DNA of 64,000 nt, from contig OX336351.1 of the NCBI GenBank assembly GCA_946902875.1, forward strand, positions 4,833,761 to 4,897,760, read 5' to 3'. Each line of letters starts with the position of its first letter. Position 1 is the stretch's first letter. A program made the translations under genes and the position numbers. Positions 52,418 to 62,477 of the stretch are shown piece by piece. The stretch comes from Nematopogon swammerdamellus. Lineage: Eukaryota > Arthropoda > Insecta > Lepidoptera > Adelidae. The notes under the pieces are model-generated. The model made no database searches. It was not told the DNA's origin and worked only from the letters and a program-made list of their open reading frames with translations.

Positions 52418-52439
52418 TTAACTTTCTAAATGTATGAAA

Positions 52440-52503
52440 GAATCATGGAAGGGTTGGTAAGGGTCGCCCTAAACGCACGTACCTTGACCGGATGGAATAA
52501 ATG
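52440..52503 (+). pseudogene. L-gamma LINE fragment
   Basis: One frame reads KGRPKRTYLDRME, the conserved GRP-KTYLD motif of L-gamma. Cut off by the Helitron-like element. Confidence 0.55.
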
Positions 52504-52508
52504 TTCTA

Positions 52509-52960
52509 TACTAGCTTTTGCCCGCGGCTTCGCTCGCGTGAAATTTGTATTTAAAAAGAAGAAAGTAAATAAGCCCGCTGCCGTAATTTTATTTCGGCGT
52601 GCGGAACAATACGGTTTCTATGACAGCCACATCTTAGCGTAACCAGAACTGAATTTTTTTAGCCTATCCAGCGTCCCGTATAGTAAAATTTGCTTGTACT
52701 AAGTTTCATCGAATTCGGATGATCAGTTTAAGAGTTATGGAGGAGCATACATACATACATACATACATACATACATACATACATACATACATACATACAT
52801 CCATACATACATACATACATACATAAATACATACGTACATACATACATATAGTATACATACATACATACAGAAAAGATTTGCTTAATTGTTTTTTCTTTT
52901 CTACTTAGACATAGTATGTTATATTTTAACATAAGTTCTTCCTTACAGATTGCATTGCTG
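52509..52960 (-). mobile_element. Helitron-like element with (CATA)n
   Basis: The minus-strand 3' end reads GCGAGCGAAGCCGCGGGC then AAAAGCTAGTAT. The body matches 5357-5730. A CATACATA tract (52746-52870) interrupts it after the GAGTTATGGAGGAGCATA block. Confidence 0.65.
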
Positions 52961-53024
52961 AACGGTACATGACAAAAAAAAAGATGACGAACCATACTGA
53001 ATATGCATAATATGTCTCAATGAA

Positions 53025-53090
53025 ATATTGTCAATGTTGTGTGTTCTTTATGGCGAAATAAATATCTGAATCTGAATCTGAAACTAACCT
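53025..53090 (+). repeat. LINE 3' tail, (TGAATC)n type
   Basis: TTCTTTATGGCGAAATAAAT then ATCTGAATCTGAATCTGAA. A signal-like AATAAA followed by hexamer repeats marks the end of a LINE transcript. The coding part is absent. Confidence 0.5.
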
Positions 53091-53223
53091 GACCGACGAC
53101 AGCGTGATTGAACGTATGTATGTAAGTAAGGTGTCCCATAAGGTATTTTTTTTAATTGAATTTATTATTAGGGCTTTTAACAATAATTTGTTAATATCAG
53201 CCCCATTAGATCTTCTCCATCCC

Positions 53224-53640
53224 TTAGGGCCCAGAGTCCCTAAGGGATAGAGAACGCTCCACGAAATTCAACACAATTACTAAGTCTCTCTCACTTGGGC
53301 TCGCCAACAGTTTATTATGTATGTTAAAAAACAAATTGAGTCTGTCCACTCTAAATGACGTCTGTAATTCCCTCCGTAATTCCTCGTTCTGACCACACTC
53401 CCATCAGCAATTGGTACATGTCATCCTCCTTATTACACCGATCACAATTTGGAGAATCTCTCTTTTTCATCAGGAATTTAAATTTATTCAATGGAATGTG
53501 GCCAGAACGCAGTCTTAGAGCTGGCACTATTTCAGCCCTTCGTAAATTACACGCCTGGAACCAGGGAACCTGTGGAGGTTCGGATTGTAAGGTTTTGTAC
53601 CATATTTCACTCTGCACCGATCGACTGTTAAAATGCGGCG
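53224..53640 (-). pseudogene. LINE ORF2 C-terminus downstream of RNase H (single copy)
   Basis: The minus strand reads QVPWFQACNLRRAEIVPALR, LRSGHIPLNKFKFLMKKRDS, PNCDRCNKEDDMYQLLM, shifts frame once (near 53395), and continues CGQNEELRRELQTSF to a TAA at 53224-53226. LR-GH--L------SP-C--C---ED--HLL is the zinc-knuckle-like segment after RNase H in I/R1/Jockey-type LINEs. The SINE-D at 53645 cuts its 5' side. Confidence 0.75.
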
Positions 53641-53644
53641 GCAA

Positions 53645-53891
53645 TAGCGGCGGGTGGCCTAGTGGTTTGGGCATCGGCTTCTCATGCGAGAGGTCCTGGG
53701 TTGGTACCACCCTACTGGATGTAAGATGGCCGCATAGCAGCCTCGGTTGTGTTCTCCTCTAGTCCAGTATAGGCAGCAATCCAGGGTAGTCTCCGGTATG
53801 GCACCTAACTTCTCGGAGGTGATATTGGCTGGTCGGACCATGCGCTTTGGCCCCTCCGACTCAGACATCCATACCGGATTACATAAAAAAA
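53645..53891 (+). mobile_element. SINE-D with internal deletion
   Basis: Head GGCCTAGTGGTTTGGGCATC, GGCTTCTCATGCGAGAGGTC, CTGGGTT, then directly GGTACCACCCTACTGGATGT. The stretch between B box and central domain is missing, joined at a shared GGTT. Ends CATACCGGATTACATAAAAA. Confidence 0.8.
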
Positions 53892-53988
53892 AATGCTCTT
53901 TCTATAGTCTTGTGGTCTTTGAGGACTCATTTTGACTGCAGCTTTGCACAGCGTTTAACTTGGAGTTAGAACGCTGGGTTCACCTTTT

Positions 53989-54500
53989 GTGGTGGGACTG
54001 AAGTCCTTCGTGTTGACACGACCGAACGTTCGCGGTCTGTCGGCAAACTTTATAGCTCACAATCTAATATTTGACTTGGACGGCTCGTTCTCCGGACGCT
54101 TGGGAGCTGCAAACGGCGGCAGTTGGACAGCGGAACTAGACAGCCTTGCATTCACTAGGGGACAGATGTCGCGGATAGTGTCCGACCGAATATTCGATTT
54201 CGGCTTCCGGCTTTCGGCCTTTCGGTCAATATTTGCCACATTCGGAAAACTTACGGTTTCGGCCGAAAGTAGTGGTCACTTTCGGCCCAACCGAAAGTTG
54301 TTAGACAGACAAACCGACCGCGCGCACGCGACGCGACGCGAACGCCGCGACGCGATTACGCGATTGGCGGCCGGCGCACAGGCACACATACGCTTTCTTT
54401 CAAAATAATGCATAACTAACTAACTAGGTAATTAAATACCATACATACTTTCGGCTACGGCTTTCGGTTTCGGCTTTCGGCTTTCTGCCGAAAGTAGGAT
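53989..54500. other. Segment with CGGCTTTCGG-type repeats
   Basis: From about 54190, GGCTTCCGGCTTTCGGCCTT, GGCCGAAAGT and TTTCGGCTTTCGGCTTTC recur in both orientations to about 54495. Probably a transposon remnant. The 139-codon + frame through it is not convincing. Confidence 0.45.
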
Positions 54501-54591
54501 TTTGCAGAAATTCGTAATATTTAATAAAAGAAATAATAATCTCCTTGATGGGGAGGAGTATTGTATTTTTTATGTATTATGTATTAACTAC

Positions 54592-54905
54592 TTTTAACTT
54601 TGAAAATGTTTTTTCGATCGCTTCAGTATAGCCCCCCATTTTCGCTGAGAGTGTGAAATCGTCCCGGTAGTTGAGGGCTCAAAAGACGCGTATCGGCTAG
54701 GGCTACAAGATGGGGATTTTTTTTCGAAAAAGTAAAAAAAAAATTTAATGCAAAAATGTGAAATATTATATATTTTTTTCGAACTAAATCGCTTATATCT
54801 CAAAAACCAAATGTGATATCGAAAAATAAAAAACCTTTTTAGATTTGGACGTTGAGCTACATTAAAAAAAAAGCATTCGTCTATCGATGATGGTTCGTGC
54901 TGTAG
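54592..54905. repeat. Dispersed repeat, copy 2
   Basis: TTCGATCGCTTCAGTATAGC, GACGCGTATCGGCTAGGGCT and a following A/T block match 1432-1800. Confidence 0.55.
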
Positions 54906-54974
54906 GTGGTCGCTCAAATTTTTCCCATTTTGTGTGTGAGTGAATATTGGATGTGTGAGGGTGCCGTGTGTAGA

Positions 54975-55461
54975 GGTTTTTTTTTATGGAAACTGACACG
55001 GTTGGCTACATCACCTACAACATCCGTGATGTTAGCCCATAAGACCGAGTGAACTAGGTGGCATGTCAGTGCTTCCCTTCATTTCGCGCCGGCTACACTG
55101 AACTGGACGGAAAACACGAACTATTTACATAGCCGTTTCGACCGACGTTTCGCTCTGTCCGGTGGTACCAACCCGGCCGGGATAAACCCTACCACCTAGT
55201 AAGGTAAGAAGGGAAGGGACCTACAGTTTAACGTGGAATCCGAACCACGGTCAGCCTCCAACGGTCGAGCGGTTACCCATCCGAGACTTGGTCCTGACAT
55301 CAGTACCAGGTTAACAAGAGTCGACTGACCGCACACTGAGCTACCGAGGCTGACGAATTTCCTTATCCCTTAGTCGACTTTTACGACATGCAATGGGGCG
55401 GTGCAACGGGAAGAGATGCAGTCAGTGGGGCTATTCTTTTTAAGTACCGACCCCACACGGT
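54975..55461 (-). mobile_element. SINE-A joined to a SINE-B/C head
   Basis: Minus strand: first the ACCGTGTGGGGTCGG head and TCGTAAAAGTCGACTAAGGG (55461-55370), then the SINE-A head (GTAGCTCAGTG, 5S-like part, GGTTCGGATTC) and complete body to the A-tail. Two alternative heads thus lie in series. Confidence 0.75.
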
Positions 55462-55726
55462 AAGAATATTATAGGAATATTCCTAACGAATTAGGTCTAT
55501 TATTACTCCATTCTGTGCTACTATTTCGAATTCTTTAACGAAAATAAAACCGCAGTTTTTTCATTATAGTCGAACGATACGAGACGGGGAAGCCATCTTG
55601 CTCTTCTGACGTCTATTTATTTCTACTCAATTTCTTTTTATAGGATTCTAATGGCAGTAAAGCGACTCCCCAATCTCGAATTACGAAATATAGAGTCGGA
55701 TGTTCCTCAAATATTGATGTATTGAT

Positions 55727-55958
55727 TGTCAGTCTCAGTAGCTCAGTGGCGCGGTCGGTCGACTGTTGTTAAGCAACGCTGAGCGCGGTCAGTACTTGGA
55801 TGGGTGACCGCTCGACCGTTGGAGGCTGACCGTGGTTCGGATTCTACGTTAAACTGTATGCCCCTTCCCTTCTTACCTTACTAGGTGGTAGGGTTTATCC
55901 CGGCCGGGTTAGTACCACCGCACTGAGCGAAACGTCGGTCGAAACGGCTATGTAAATA
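55727..55958 (+). mobile_element. SINE-A, best-preserved head, 3' truncated
   Basis: CAGTAGCTCAGTGGCGCGGT, then GTTAAGCAACGCTGAGCGCG, GTCAGTACTTGGATGGGTGA, CCGCTCGACCGTTGGAGGCT, GACCGTGGTTCGGATTC. The 5S-like stretch (55761-55808) matches insect 5S rRNA positions from about 48 to 95 closely, as I know that gene. It stops at CTATGTAAATAGT without a tail. Confidence 0.85.
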
Positions 55959-56524
55959 GTCGACGAATTATTATTTTCGAAAATTTGACTAATTTTACCG
56001 TATCGTGGAATTCTGATCATCTCGGAAGAATTATGCTGAATTCTCGGAACGGAAGAATGGCGACATATTGAAAATAAAAAAATTAATAAAAAGACAACCA
56101 ACAGAAGACAAAGACAATCTGAGATTTGAAACTGGAGATTGTTTTTCGAAAATTTCGACAGTACAAATGGCAAGTACGTACGTACATAGCATGATTTTAA
56201 TTATATACAAATTTTCGGCAGCTACAAAATGAAAACTTTCAGTGAGAATAGTTTTGTGAAACTTTTGGGCTTCTGAAACCTTCTCGTAATTGATTAAGCC
56301 TTAATTAAATCGAATTAGCAAATACGTACTAGTTAACAGTGTATTGTTTTACATTTTCAAATTAAAAACACTAGAACAAAGTTTGTTTGATCTACTCAGT
56401 AAATATAATCATAACGCTTAAAACGATTCATTACAAAGTTATCCAGGTTATGATTAATGAAATAAATACGTCATCTAAATTGTGAAAATTAGATCAAACT
56501 ACCTAATTAAACAGAAATATAACA

Positions 56525-56945
56525 TACACATATATATCACACACGCTGAATCCCGATAGTCGGGGTAAGCAGAGTAATCGGTGTTGTGCTGCAAGTACTC
56601 TGGTCAATTACAGCACAACACCGACCACCACGTTTCGCAAAGTATTCGAACAAAATTAAATCGATCAAGCAGCAAGTAAGGCACGAAGACCCACCTGCTG
56701 CATGACTCGGTGGAAGTACCGTGCCAAGGTGAGAGGTGGCGAGCCTGTCGCCCTTTAGCACGGCATCTTGTCCTTATCCCTTAGTCGCCTTTTACGACAT
56801 GCATGGGGAGAGATGCAGTGGGGATATTCTTTTTAAGTACCGGCCCTACACGGTACAGTACCGGCCCCACACGGTACAGTACCGGCCCCACACGGTACAG
56901 TACCGGCCCCACACGGTACAGTACCGGCCCCACACGGTAGAGAAA
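56525..56945 (-). mobile_element. SINE-C, full length, with expanded head
   Basis: Intact SINE-C on the minus strand. Its outer edge is a 21-bp tandem array (about 56850-56938). Confidence 0.85.
56848..56938. repeat. 21-bp array at the SINE-C 5' edge
   Basis: About four and a half copies of ACAGTACCGGCCCCACACGG plus T, identical except for one CCCTAC variant at the inner end. The unit equals the first bases of the SINE-B/C head. Confidence 0.95.
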
Positions 56946-57004
56946 TAATGTAAATAAACATGTTTGATGAAATTTAAATATGTTGTACGCCATAGAGTTT
57001 TTCT

Positions 57005-57160
57005 ATAAACGGAAACTGACATGGTTGGCTACAACACCTACAACATCCGTGATGTCAGCCCATAGCACTTGGTAAACTTGATGTCATGTCAGTGCATCGC
57101 TATGATCGCGCCGGCTACACTGAACTGGACAGAAAACACGAACTATTTACATAGCCGCTT
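57005..57160 (-). mobile_element. SINE-A/B 3' fragment
   Basis: GGAAACTGACATGGTTGGCT to CTATTTACATAGCCGCTTCA on the + strand. Diverged and 5'-truncated. Confidence 0.65.
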
Positions 57161-57184
57161 CAGCCTATCTACGTTTTAATTTTG

Positions 57185-57235
57185 AACCTGATTAATCTGC
57201 TTACCCCGATTATCGGAATAGAGCGTGATGGTAAG
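57185..57235 (+). mobile_element. SINE-C terminal fragment
   Basis: ATTAATCTGCTTACCCCGAT then TATCGGAATAGAGCGTGATG. Confidence 0.5.
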
Positions 57236-57239
57236 TGCG

Positions 57240-58040
57240 TAAATATGTTATCCTTTTTCAGATCGGGACTTAGAGCAGATTAGCCTTATAGTCTTTCTCT
57301 GTCGCCCGTCCTGGCCACTTGGAACGGTGCTGGTACCTAACAGCGCGACGCGTTCTCTGCATATTGTCCCCAGGCGACTGTCCAGCAAGTTCTTGTTGGG
57401 AAATTCTCACAACAACCAATGACGTTGTGAGGTATTGTGGTGCATCCAGGCAAAGATCTATTGGGATGGGTGGGATTATCCCACTGGGATACTGCTCTAT
57501 ATGCATGAATCTATTGGTGCGTTCACCTCCTTTGACGTTCTTCCAAATTTATCTAGTCCAGTAAGTATTGTAGTTTAGTAGGAAGATTTGAATTTAGAAT
57601 TTTGAATTCTAATAATAGAAGTGAAAATTGTGGTCATACTTTTGTTATTTACTGTTTTAGAAAGGGGTCAGACAAAATATAAGTAGATTAAACTGGTCCG
57701 TACGAAGTAACGGATTTTTTCCGCCCTGACAAAGGTTCCTCCCCAAAAGTCTTCATGACAGCAATTTTATGTTGTGAAGACTGGAATTTGGAACTTGTTC
57801 TTGTATAAAAATGCATTTTACGTGTTCAAATCGAAAACCACTTAGGTGAATTCTGGGGAGTCACTGAACCTCACTATCACTGTATTCCAATATGACTTAA
57901 TTACTTTTCCACTGTAAGATTCGTTTAAAATGTAAACATTCAATTCATTTGCCTTCCTTCCACACTGCACTAACAAGCTGCACTACCGGTAGTGTGGCAT
58001 ACATAATTGCGACACATTGTCGGAACCGTACCGTTTACCA
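57240..58040. other. Unassigned segment
   Basis: At 57290-57540 a minus frame (MHIEQYPSGIIPPIPIDLCL) and a + frame overlap. It has the flavour of a LINE relic but I find no diagnostic motif. The rest is AT-rich with nothing recognised. Confidence 0.3.
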
Positions 58041-58043
58041 TTT

Positions 58044-58372
58044 GTACCGTGTGGGTGGGGCCGGTACTTTAAAACAATAGCCCCACGGAATCTCTCCCCG
58101 TGTATGTCGTAAAAGGCGACTAAGGGATATGACTCCCTTCTTATATTAATAGGTGGAAGGGTTTAAACGGCCCGGGTTGGTACCACCTCACTGAATGAAA
58201 GGTCAGTCGAAACGGCTATGTAAATAGTTTGTGTTTTCCGTCCAGTTCAGTGTAGCCGGCACGACCGAAGGGAAGAACTGACGTGGCACCAAGTTCACCC
58301 GGTGTTATGGGCTGACATCACGGATGTTGTAGGTGATGTAGCCAACCGTGTCAGTTTACATAAAAAAAAACT
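58044..58372 (+). mobile_element. SINE-B, full length
   Basis: TACCGTGTGGGTGGGGCCGG to CAGTTTACATAAAAAAAAAC. Confidence 0.85.
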
Positions 58373-58802
58373 ATGACGTAAAGTGAGAGAGATTTTCTGC
58401 CGTGACAGAACTTCATCCCCACAAGTCTTCATCACAACAATTTTATGTTGTACAGATCATTTGAGCTGTTTAGAGGGGAAAGGAGGTGTTGGTCGGCGTG
58501 CCGCAAGTAAGTACCGCTTGACTTACTTCTCACTAGGCGCGAGATAGCATCGCTAAGTGCAGACGTTCAGCCGCATTACAAATATGTTTGAGTAGACTAC
58601 ATTTATCGTCGTACAGACTAAAATGTCATAAGTGGTTACGCGAGGAGTGGCGTTATTGGCTGATCTTCTTTTGAACCTTTGAGCACAGCCACCCGTGCCG
58701 GCTGTCCATACAAAAAAAGTAAAATGATCATCCTGGTTTCAGTACAAGTTGAACAGTCCGGCCGTCGCATAGCCCTTCCAGCTACTCCATGTTCCGTGGT
58801 AT
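58373..58802. other. Unassigned segment
   Basis: ACAATTTTATGTTGT at 58438 resembles 57760 (AGCAATTTTATGTTGTGAAG), so a diverged repeat may be present. GTGGTTACGCGAGGAGTGGC, GTTATTGGCTGATCTT at 58632 resembles the L-alpha tail at 10137. No gene. Confidence 0.35.
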
Positions 58803-59155
58803 GTATTTTTTTTATGGACACGGTTGGCTACATCACCTACAGCATCCGTGATGTCAGCCCATAACGCCGGGTGAACTAGGTGCCAAGTCAGTGCTTTTTT
58901 CATGTCGGCTTCACTGAACTGGACGGAAAACACGGACTATTTACATAGCCGTTTCGACCGACGTTTCATTCAGTGCGGTGGTACCAACCCGGGCGTGATA
59001 AACCCTACCACCTAGTAAGGTAAGGAGCGAAGGGACCTAGAGTTTTACGTGGAATCAGCCTCCAACGGTCGAGCGGTCGCCCATCCAAGCACTGACCGCG
59101 CTCAGGGTTGCTTAACTACCAGTCGACCGACCGCAGCACTGAGCTACCGGGGCTG
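58803..59155 (-). mobile_element. SINE-A, full length
   Basis: Minus strand: CAGCCCCGGTAGCTCAGTG, 5S-like TTAAGCAACCCTGAGCGCGG then TCAGTGCTTGGATGGGCGAC, B-box region partly deleted, central domain and A-tail. Confidence 0.8.
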
Positions 59156-59254
59156 AAATGTATGTATGCAGGTATGTGACTACATTTTTGTACACACGTG
59201 ATAAAATTTCGCACATTTTTACGGCACCGACATAAAGCATGCTCTGCTACTTAC

Positions 59255-59449
59255 CTATTTCAGCCGAATACGATTTTCACATCGTACCATAAACAGGTCG
59301 GCCAGCATGCATGAGTTTTCCCCTGTTTTATTGCAGTCATAACAAGCTTCACAGCCAACGTGAGCATAGATGTATCCGCAGTCGCATATTGCAAGGATAT
59401 ACCTATACGTAACACATTCTGCCAATAAAGTTTGACATTCTGGCGCCAT
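59255..59449 (-). CDS. Small Cys-rich ORF, unrecognised
   Basis: A 64-residue frame starting with ATG in good context (GTAACATGGCG) and containing nine cysteines, including CDCGY and GCEACYDCNKTG. The stop TAG is followed at once by GTAAGT, so the stop lies against a perfect splice-donor consensus on the same strand. There is no signal peptide and no known Cys pattern I can name, and it matches no repeat in the window. It could be a host exon, a small zinc-binding peptide or chance. Confidence 0.3.
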   Translation of the reverse strand: MAPECQTLLAECVTYRYILAICDCGYIYAHVGCEACYDCNKTGENSCMLADLFMVRCENRIRLK

Positions 59450-59536
59450 GTTACTTTAGTGGTCTCTAGTTAGCTATGCGACCAATTGCGCATCCACTCG
59501 CCACCGCTTCCAGCTACAATTTGCACTATTGTGACA

Positions 59537-59930
59537 CGTCAGCCTCGGTAGCTCAGTGGTACGGTTGGTCAACTATTGTTAAGCAACCCTGGGCGCGGTC
59601 AGTACTTGGTTGGGTTACAGCTCAACCGTTGGAGGCTGATCGTGGTTCGGATTTCTCGTTAAACTGTAGGTCCCTTCCCTTCATACCTCACTAGGTGGTA
59701 GGGTTTATTACGGCCGGTTTTGTACCTCCGCACTGAATGAAACGTCGGTCGAAACGGCTATGTAAATAGTTCGTGTTTTCCGTCCAATTCAGTGTAGCCG
59801 ACATGAAATGAAGGGAAGCACTGACACGGCATCTAGTTCACCCGGTGTTATGGGCTGACATCAGTGATGTATGATGTTGTAGCTGATGTGTCGAGCCGAC
59901 CGTGTCAGTTTCCATAAAAAAAAAATACAG
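59537..59930 (+). mobile_element. SINE-A, full length
   Basis: CAGCCTCGGTAGCTCAGTGG, GTTAAGCAACCCTGGGCGCG, GTCAGTACTTGGTTGGGTTA, GGTTCGGATTTC, ACTAGGTGGTAGGG, body and CAGTTTCCATAAAAAAAAAA. All modules are present. Confidence 0.85.
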
Positions 59931-59934
59931 TACC

Positions 59935-60420
59935 TAGAACACTCTCTGCGTTGCTCCTCTCCATTACAGTACATGCCTCGTCATTAACACTAGCGCAAGT
60001 AGAATATTCGTCTAATTTCCGCTGCGCACAGAGTAAGGCGCTGATAGATCAACAAAGACCGCGAACTTCGGTAACCCATCTCGTATGCAAATGAAGCCGG
60101 TTGCCAAATTAAACATTCTTCCTGCTGCCGGGCCGCGTCTCAAAGGGGATCCGAAAACAACAAAATTAAAACATAAATAAAAACAACATCAATTTAAGCG
60201 AAACGATGACGTCACAGCTCCGGGCTCTACGTAGAAGGCTGCCGCAAATTTTCACCTCGGCCCACTCGCAGTTCAATTTGGCACCGCCACATCCTATTGT
60301 TCAGAGTCAATACGCATTGTTCCTATTGAGGATCCATTAGGGTATTGTCGCTAGTTCGGAGGGTCGAGTATCGGTTGGGGATATGGGTTCAGCAATGATG
60401 GTGTGAAATTGGATTTTAGA
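59935..60420. other. Non-repetitive segment with regulatory-looking motifs
   Basis: Contains TATGCAAATGAAG (octamer-like, 60085), ATGACGTCACAGC (CRE palindrome, 60207) and CAACAAAGACC. It matches no repeat in the window. A possible enhancer, but this is inference only. Confidence 0.3.
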
Positions 60421-61010
60421 GAGTGATTGTATTTTGTATTTTAATATTTAAAAGTTTCATGAAAATTATCTTAATGTTTTTGCCATTAAAACTAATTCAT
60501 ATTTTCATTATGCAGATCAATTAGTTAATTAAAAATAAAACTAATTAAAAACGGTTTAAAATGAAAAGTGGTTAAGTAATATTATATGGCTTTAATAATT
60601 CGATTTATTGTCATAATTTTTTATTCTTCTTTCATATAAAAACTAAATAACTAATACAATAAAACTAAAACTAATCTAAAATTGCTAAGAAAACCTAAAA
60701 AAAATTAATTTCTGAAAGTTATATTTTAGTGACTATCCACGCCAAACGTTTCCATCATAATATATTAATTTCACGCATAAAAATATGTTTTAATACACAA
60801 AAAAATCGTTGCTATTTGTAATATTGTATATTTCAGTATTTCTATATACTAGTAAAACGTTATTTAAAACACATTCGGGTACGCGAAGTCAGGGGATAAA
60901 AATATCTATATATTTTGTAATAAAATTTGATAACATGTACGGTTTTGCTAAATAAAATTATGAAATAAAAATGCAATCAAATTTCAAACAATTTACCTAC
61001 AATCACACCG
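60421..61010. other. AT-rich non-coding DNA
   Basis: Nothing recognised. Confidence 0.4.
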
Positions 61011-61014
61011 TACC

Positions 61015-61312
61015 TAGACACATAACATAACACACGCTGTATGCCGACAATCAGGGTAAGCAGAGCAATCGGTGTTGTGCTATAAGGACTCTGGTAAATT
61101 AAAGCACAACACCGACCACCACGTATAGCACAGTATACGGACAAGACAAACTATCAAGCAGCAAGTAAGGCACGAAGAACCCACCTGCTGCATGACTAGG
61201 TGGAAGGACTGCGCAAAGGCCACTTCTCGGCTAGCCTGTCGCCCTTTAGCGCAGTATCTTGTCCTTATCCCTTAGTGGCCTCTTACGACATGCACGGGGA
61301 GAGATGCTAATT
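61015..61312 (-). mobile_element. SINE-C, near full length
   Basis: ACACGCTGTATGCCGACAAT to CTTACGACATGCACGGGGAG then AGATGC on the + strand. The outermost head bases are missing. Confidence 0.8.
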
Positions 61313-61449
61313 ATTACTAAACCGGACACCTCGACCTTACCCAAAGCGAACCGTCCAATTTACCGCTCATCAACACGGCACGATCGATGAATCATATATT
61401 CAAACCTACCGACAAGCAACACGCCTCGATATCTACGGGCGGTGCCAAA

Positions 61450-61718
61450 TTGTACTGGCCGGGATAGCGGCGCGCGGGAAGAGGTGGGGGTCGGTCTGGG
61501 ATTCAGGCTTGCGCATCAGTCAGTATGCCTCGAGCCTTCGTCGGGCTAACGTCTCCGTATCGCTCCTAACGTAACGTGAGGCTACAGAATATCGCATTCT
61601 CTGCGTGAAACGTCAACGTGACAGTGTTACGTAAAGGTTAAATGTGACAAAGTGATGTGACCATGTGACTAAGGTGATTGTGTGAGTGGGCACTGGATTT
61701 GGGGGATTTTGTGGACAG
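61450..61718 (+). promoter_or_regulatory. Candidate promoter and non-coding first exon
   Basis: GC-rich, non-repetitive DNA with overlapping arthropod initiator motifs TCAGTC and TCAGTA (61516-61525), then about 200 bases of GTG-rich leader containing only very short ATG frames, then GTGGACAG followed by GTATGTGAC, a good splice donor (junction 61718/61719). Which host gene it would serve is not visible in the window. Confidence 0.35.
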
Positions 61719-62250
61719 GTATGTGACGCTGATTGGGTGAAATAATTTGAAATGAAGGTATTTCTTTTGCAGCTGCGTTTTATGAAATAATCCATAGGTT
61801 TGGTTGATTTAATAATTTCATAGAGATAGTAAAGCAGGATAGGATATAATAAAATAGAAACTGAAAGAATAATAGTGTATGAAGAAGAAACAATTAAATA
61901 TAGGAGTGCGCAAAGGTGGACTTATCGCTAATAGTGATTTCTTTCAGTGAACCTTTTTACCAAAATTATTTTTCTAGGAAAAATATGCGCTATCATTTTC
62001 TAATTACTTATAGCATTTCAGTAGTTCAGTTTGTGTTTGTACATAACATTCAGGGATAATTTCAATATGAATTTTCTGCACAGTACGATGTGTAAATAGA
62101 TTTTCTATAATATAATATATACAGCTAGTAGATATTTGAATAGACAAGTAATTATGTTAAGTTTTATAAAAAAACTTTAAAATTTTAATTCAATAATAAA
62201 TACGCAATAAGTTTAAATTAAAAACAATTACGTTTCTTATGAGAATGAAG
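61719..62250. other. AT-rich non-coding DNA (possible intron)
   Basis: No repeat or gene recognised. Confidence 0.35.
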
Positions 62251-62254
62251 ATTA

Positions 62255-62465
62255 TGTAAAGCTGCCGTCATAAAGGGCGACAGGATATCCACCTGTCAGC
62301 TTGGCACGGTCCTTTCACCGAATCGTGCAGTAGGTTATCTTGTTCTAATGCCTTTAGCGTATATTGTGCGAAAAATTTGCAGAATTCTTGCAGCACAACG
62401 TCGATTACACTGCTTGTACGATCGTCGGTATATAGCGTGATGTATGTATGTATTGAATGATGTTT
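62255..62465 (+). mobile_element. SINE-C, internally deleted
   Basis: GGGCGACAGGATATCCACCT, GCTTGGCACGGTCCTTTCAC, TTCTTGCAGCACAACGTCGA and a TATG tail. The stretch between the Cys-like TGCAG block and GTGGTGGTCG is deleted. Confidence 0.7.
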
Positions 62466-62477
62466 AGCAATCCGAAT

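Noticed and set aside
53989..54408. 139-codon + frame
   Set aside because: Begins with GTG and its second half lies in CGGCTTTCGG-type repeats.
55761..55808. Genuine 5S rRNA gene
   Set aside because: Only the 3' half of 5S is present and it is embedded between tRNA-like boxes in a repeated element. There is no 5S 5' half or terminator in place.
61525..61569. Short ATG frame beginning MPRAF, reminiscent of the SNAG N-terminus of some zinc-finger repressors
   Set aside because: The similarity ends after five residues and the frame stops after 14 codons. No splice donor follows MPRAF that would change this.
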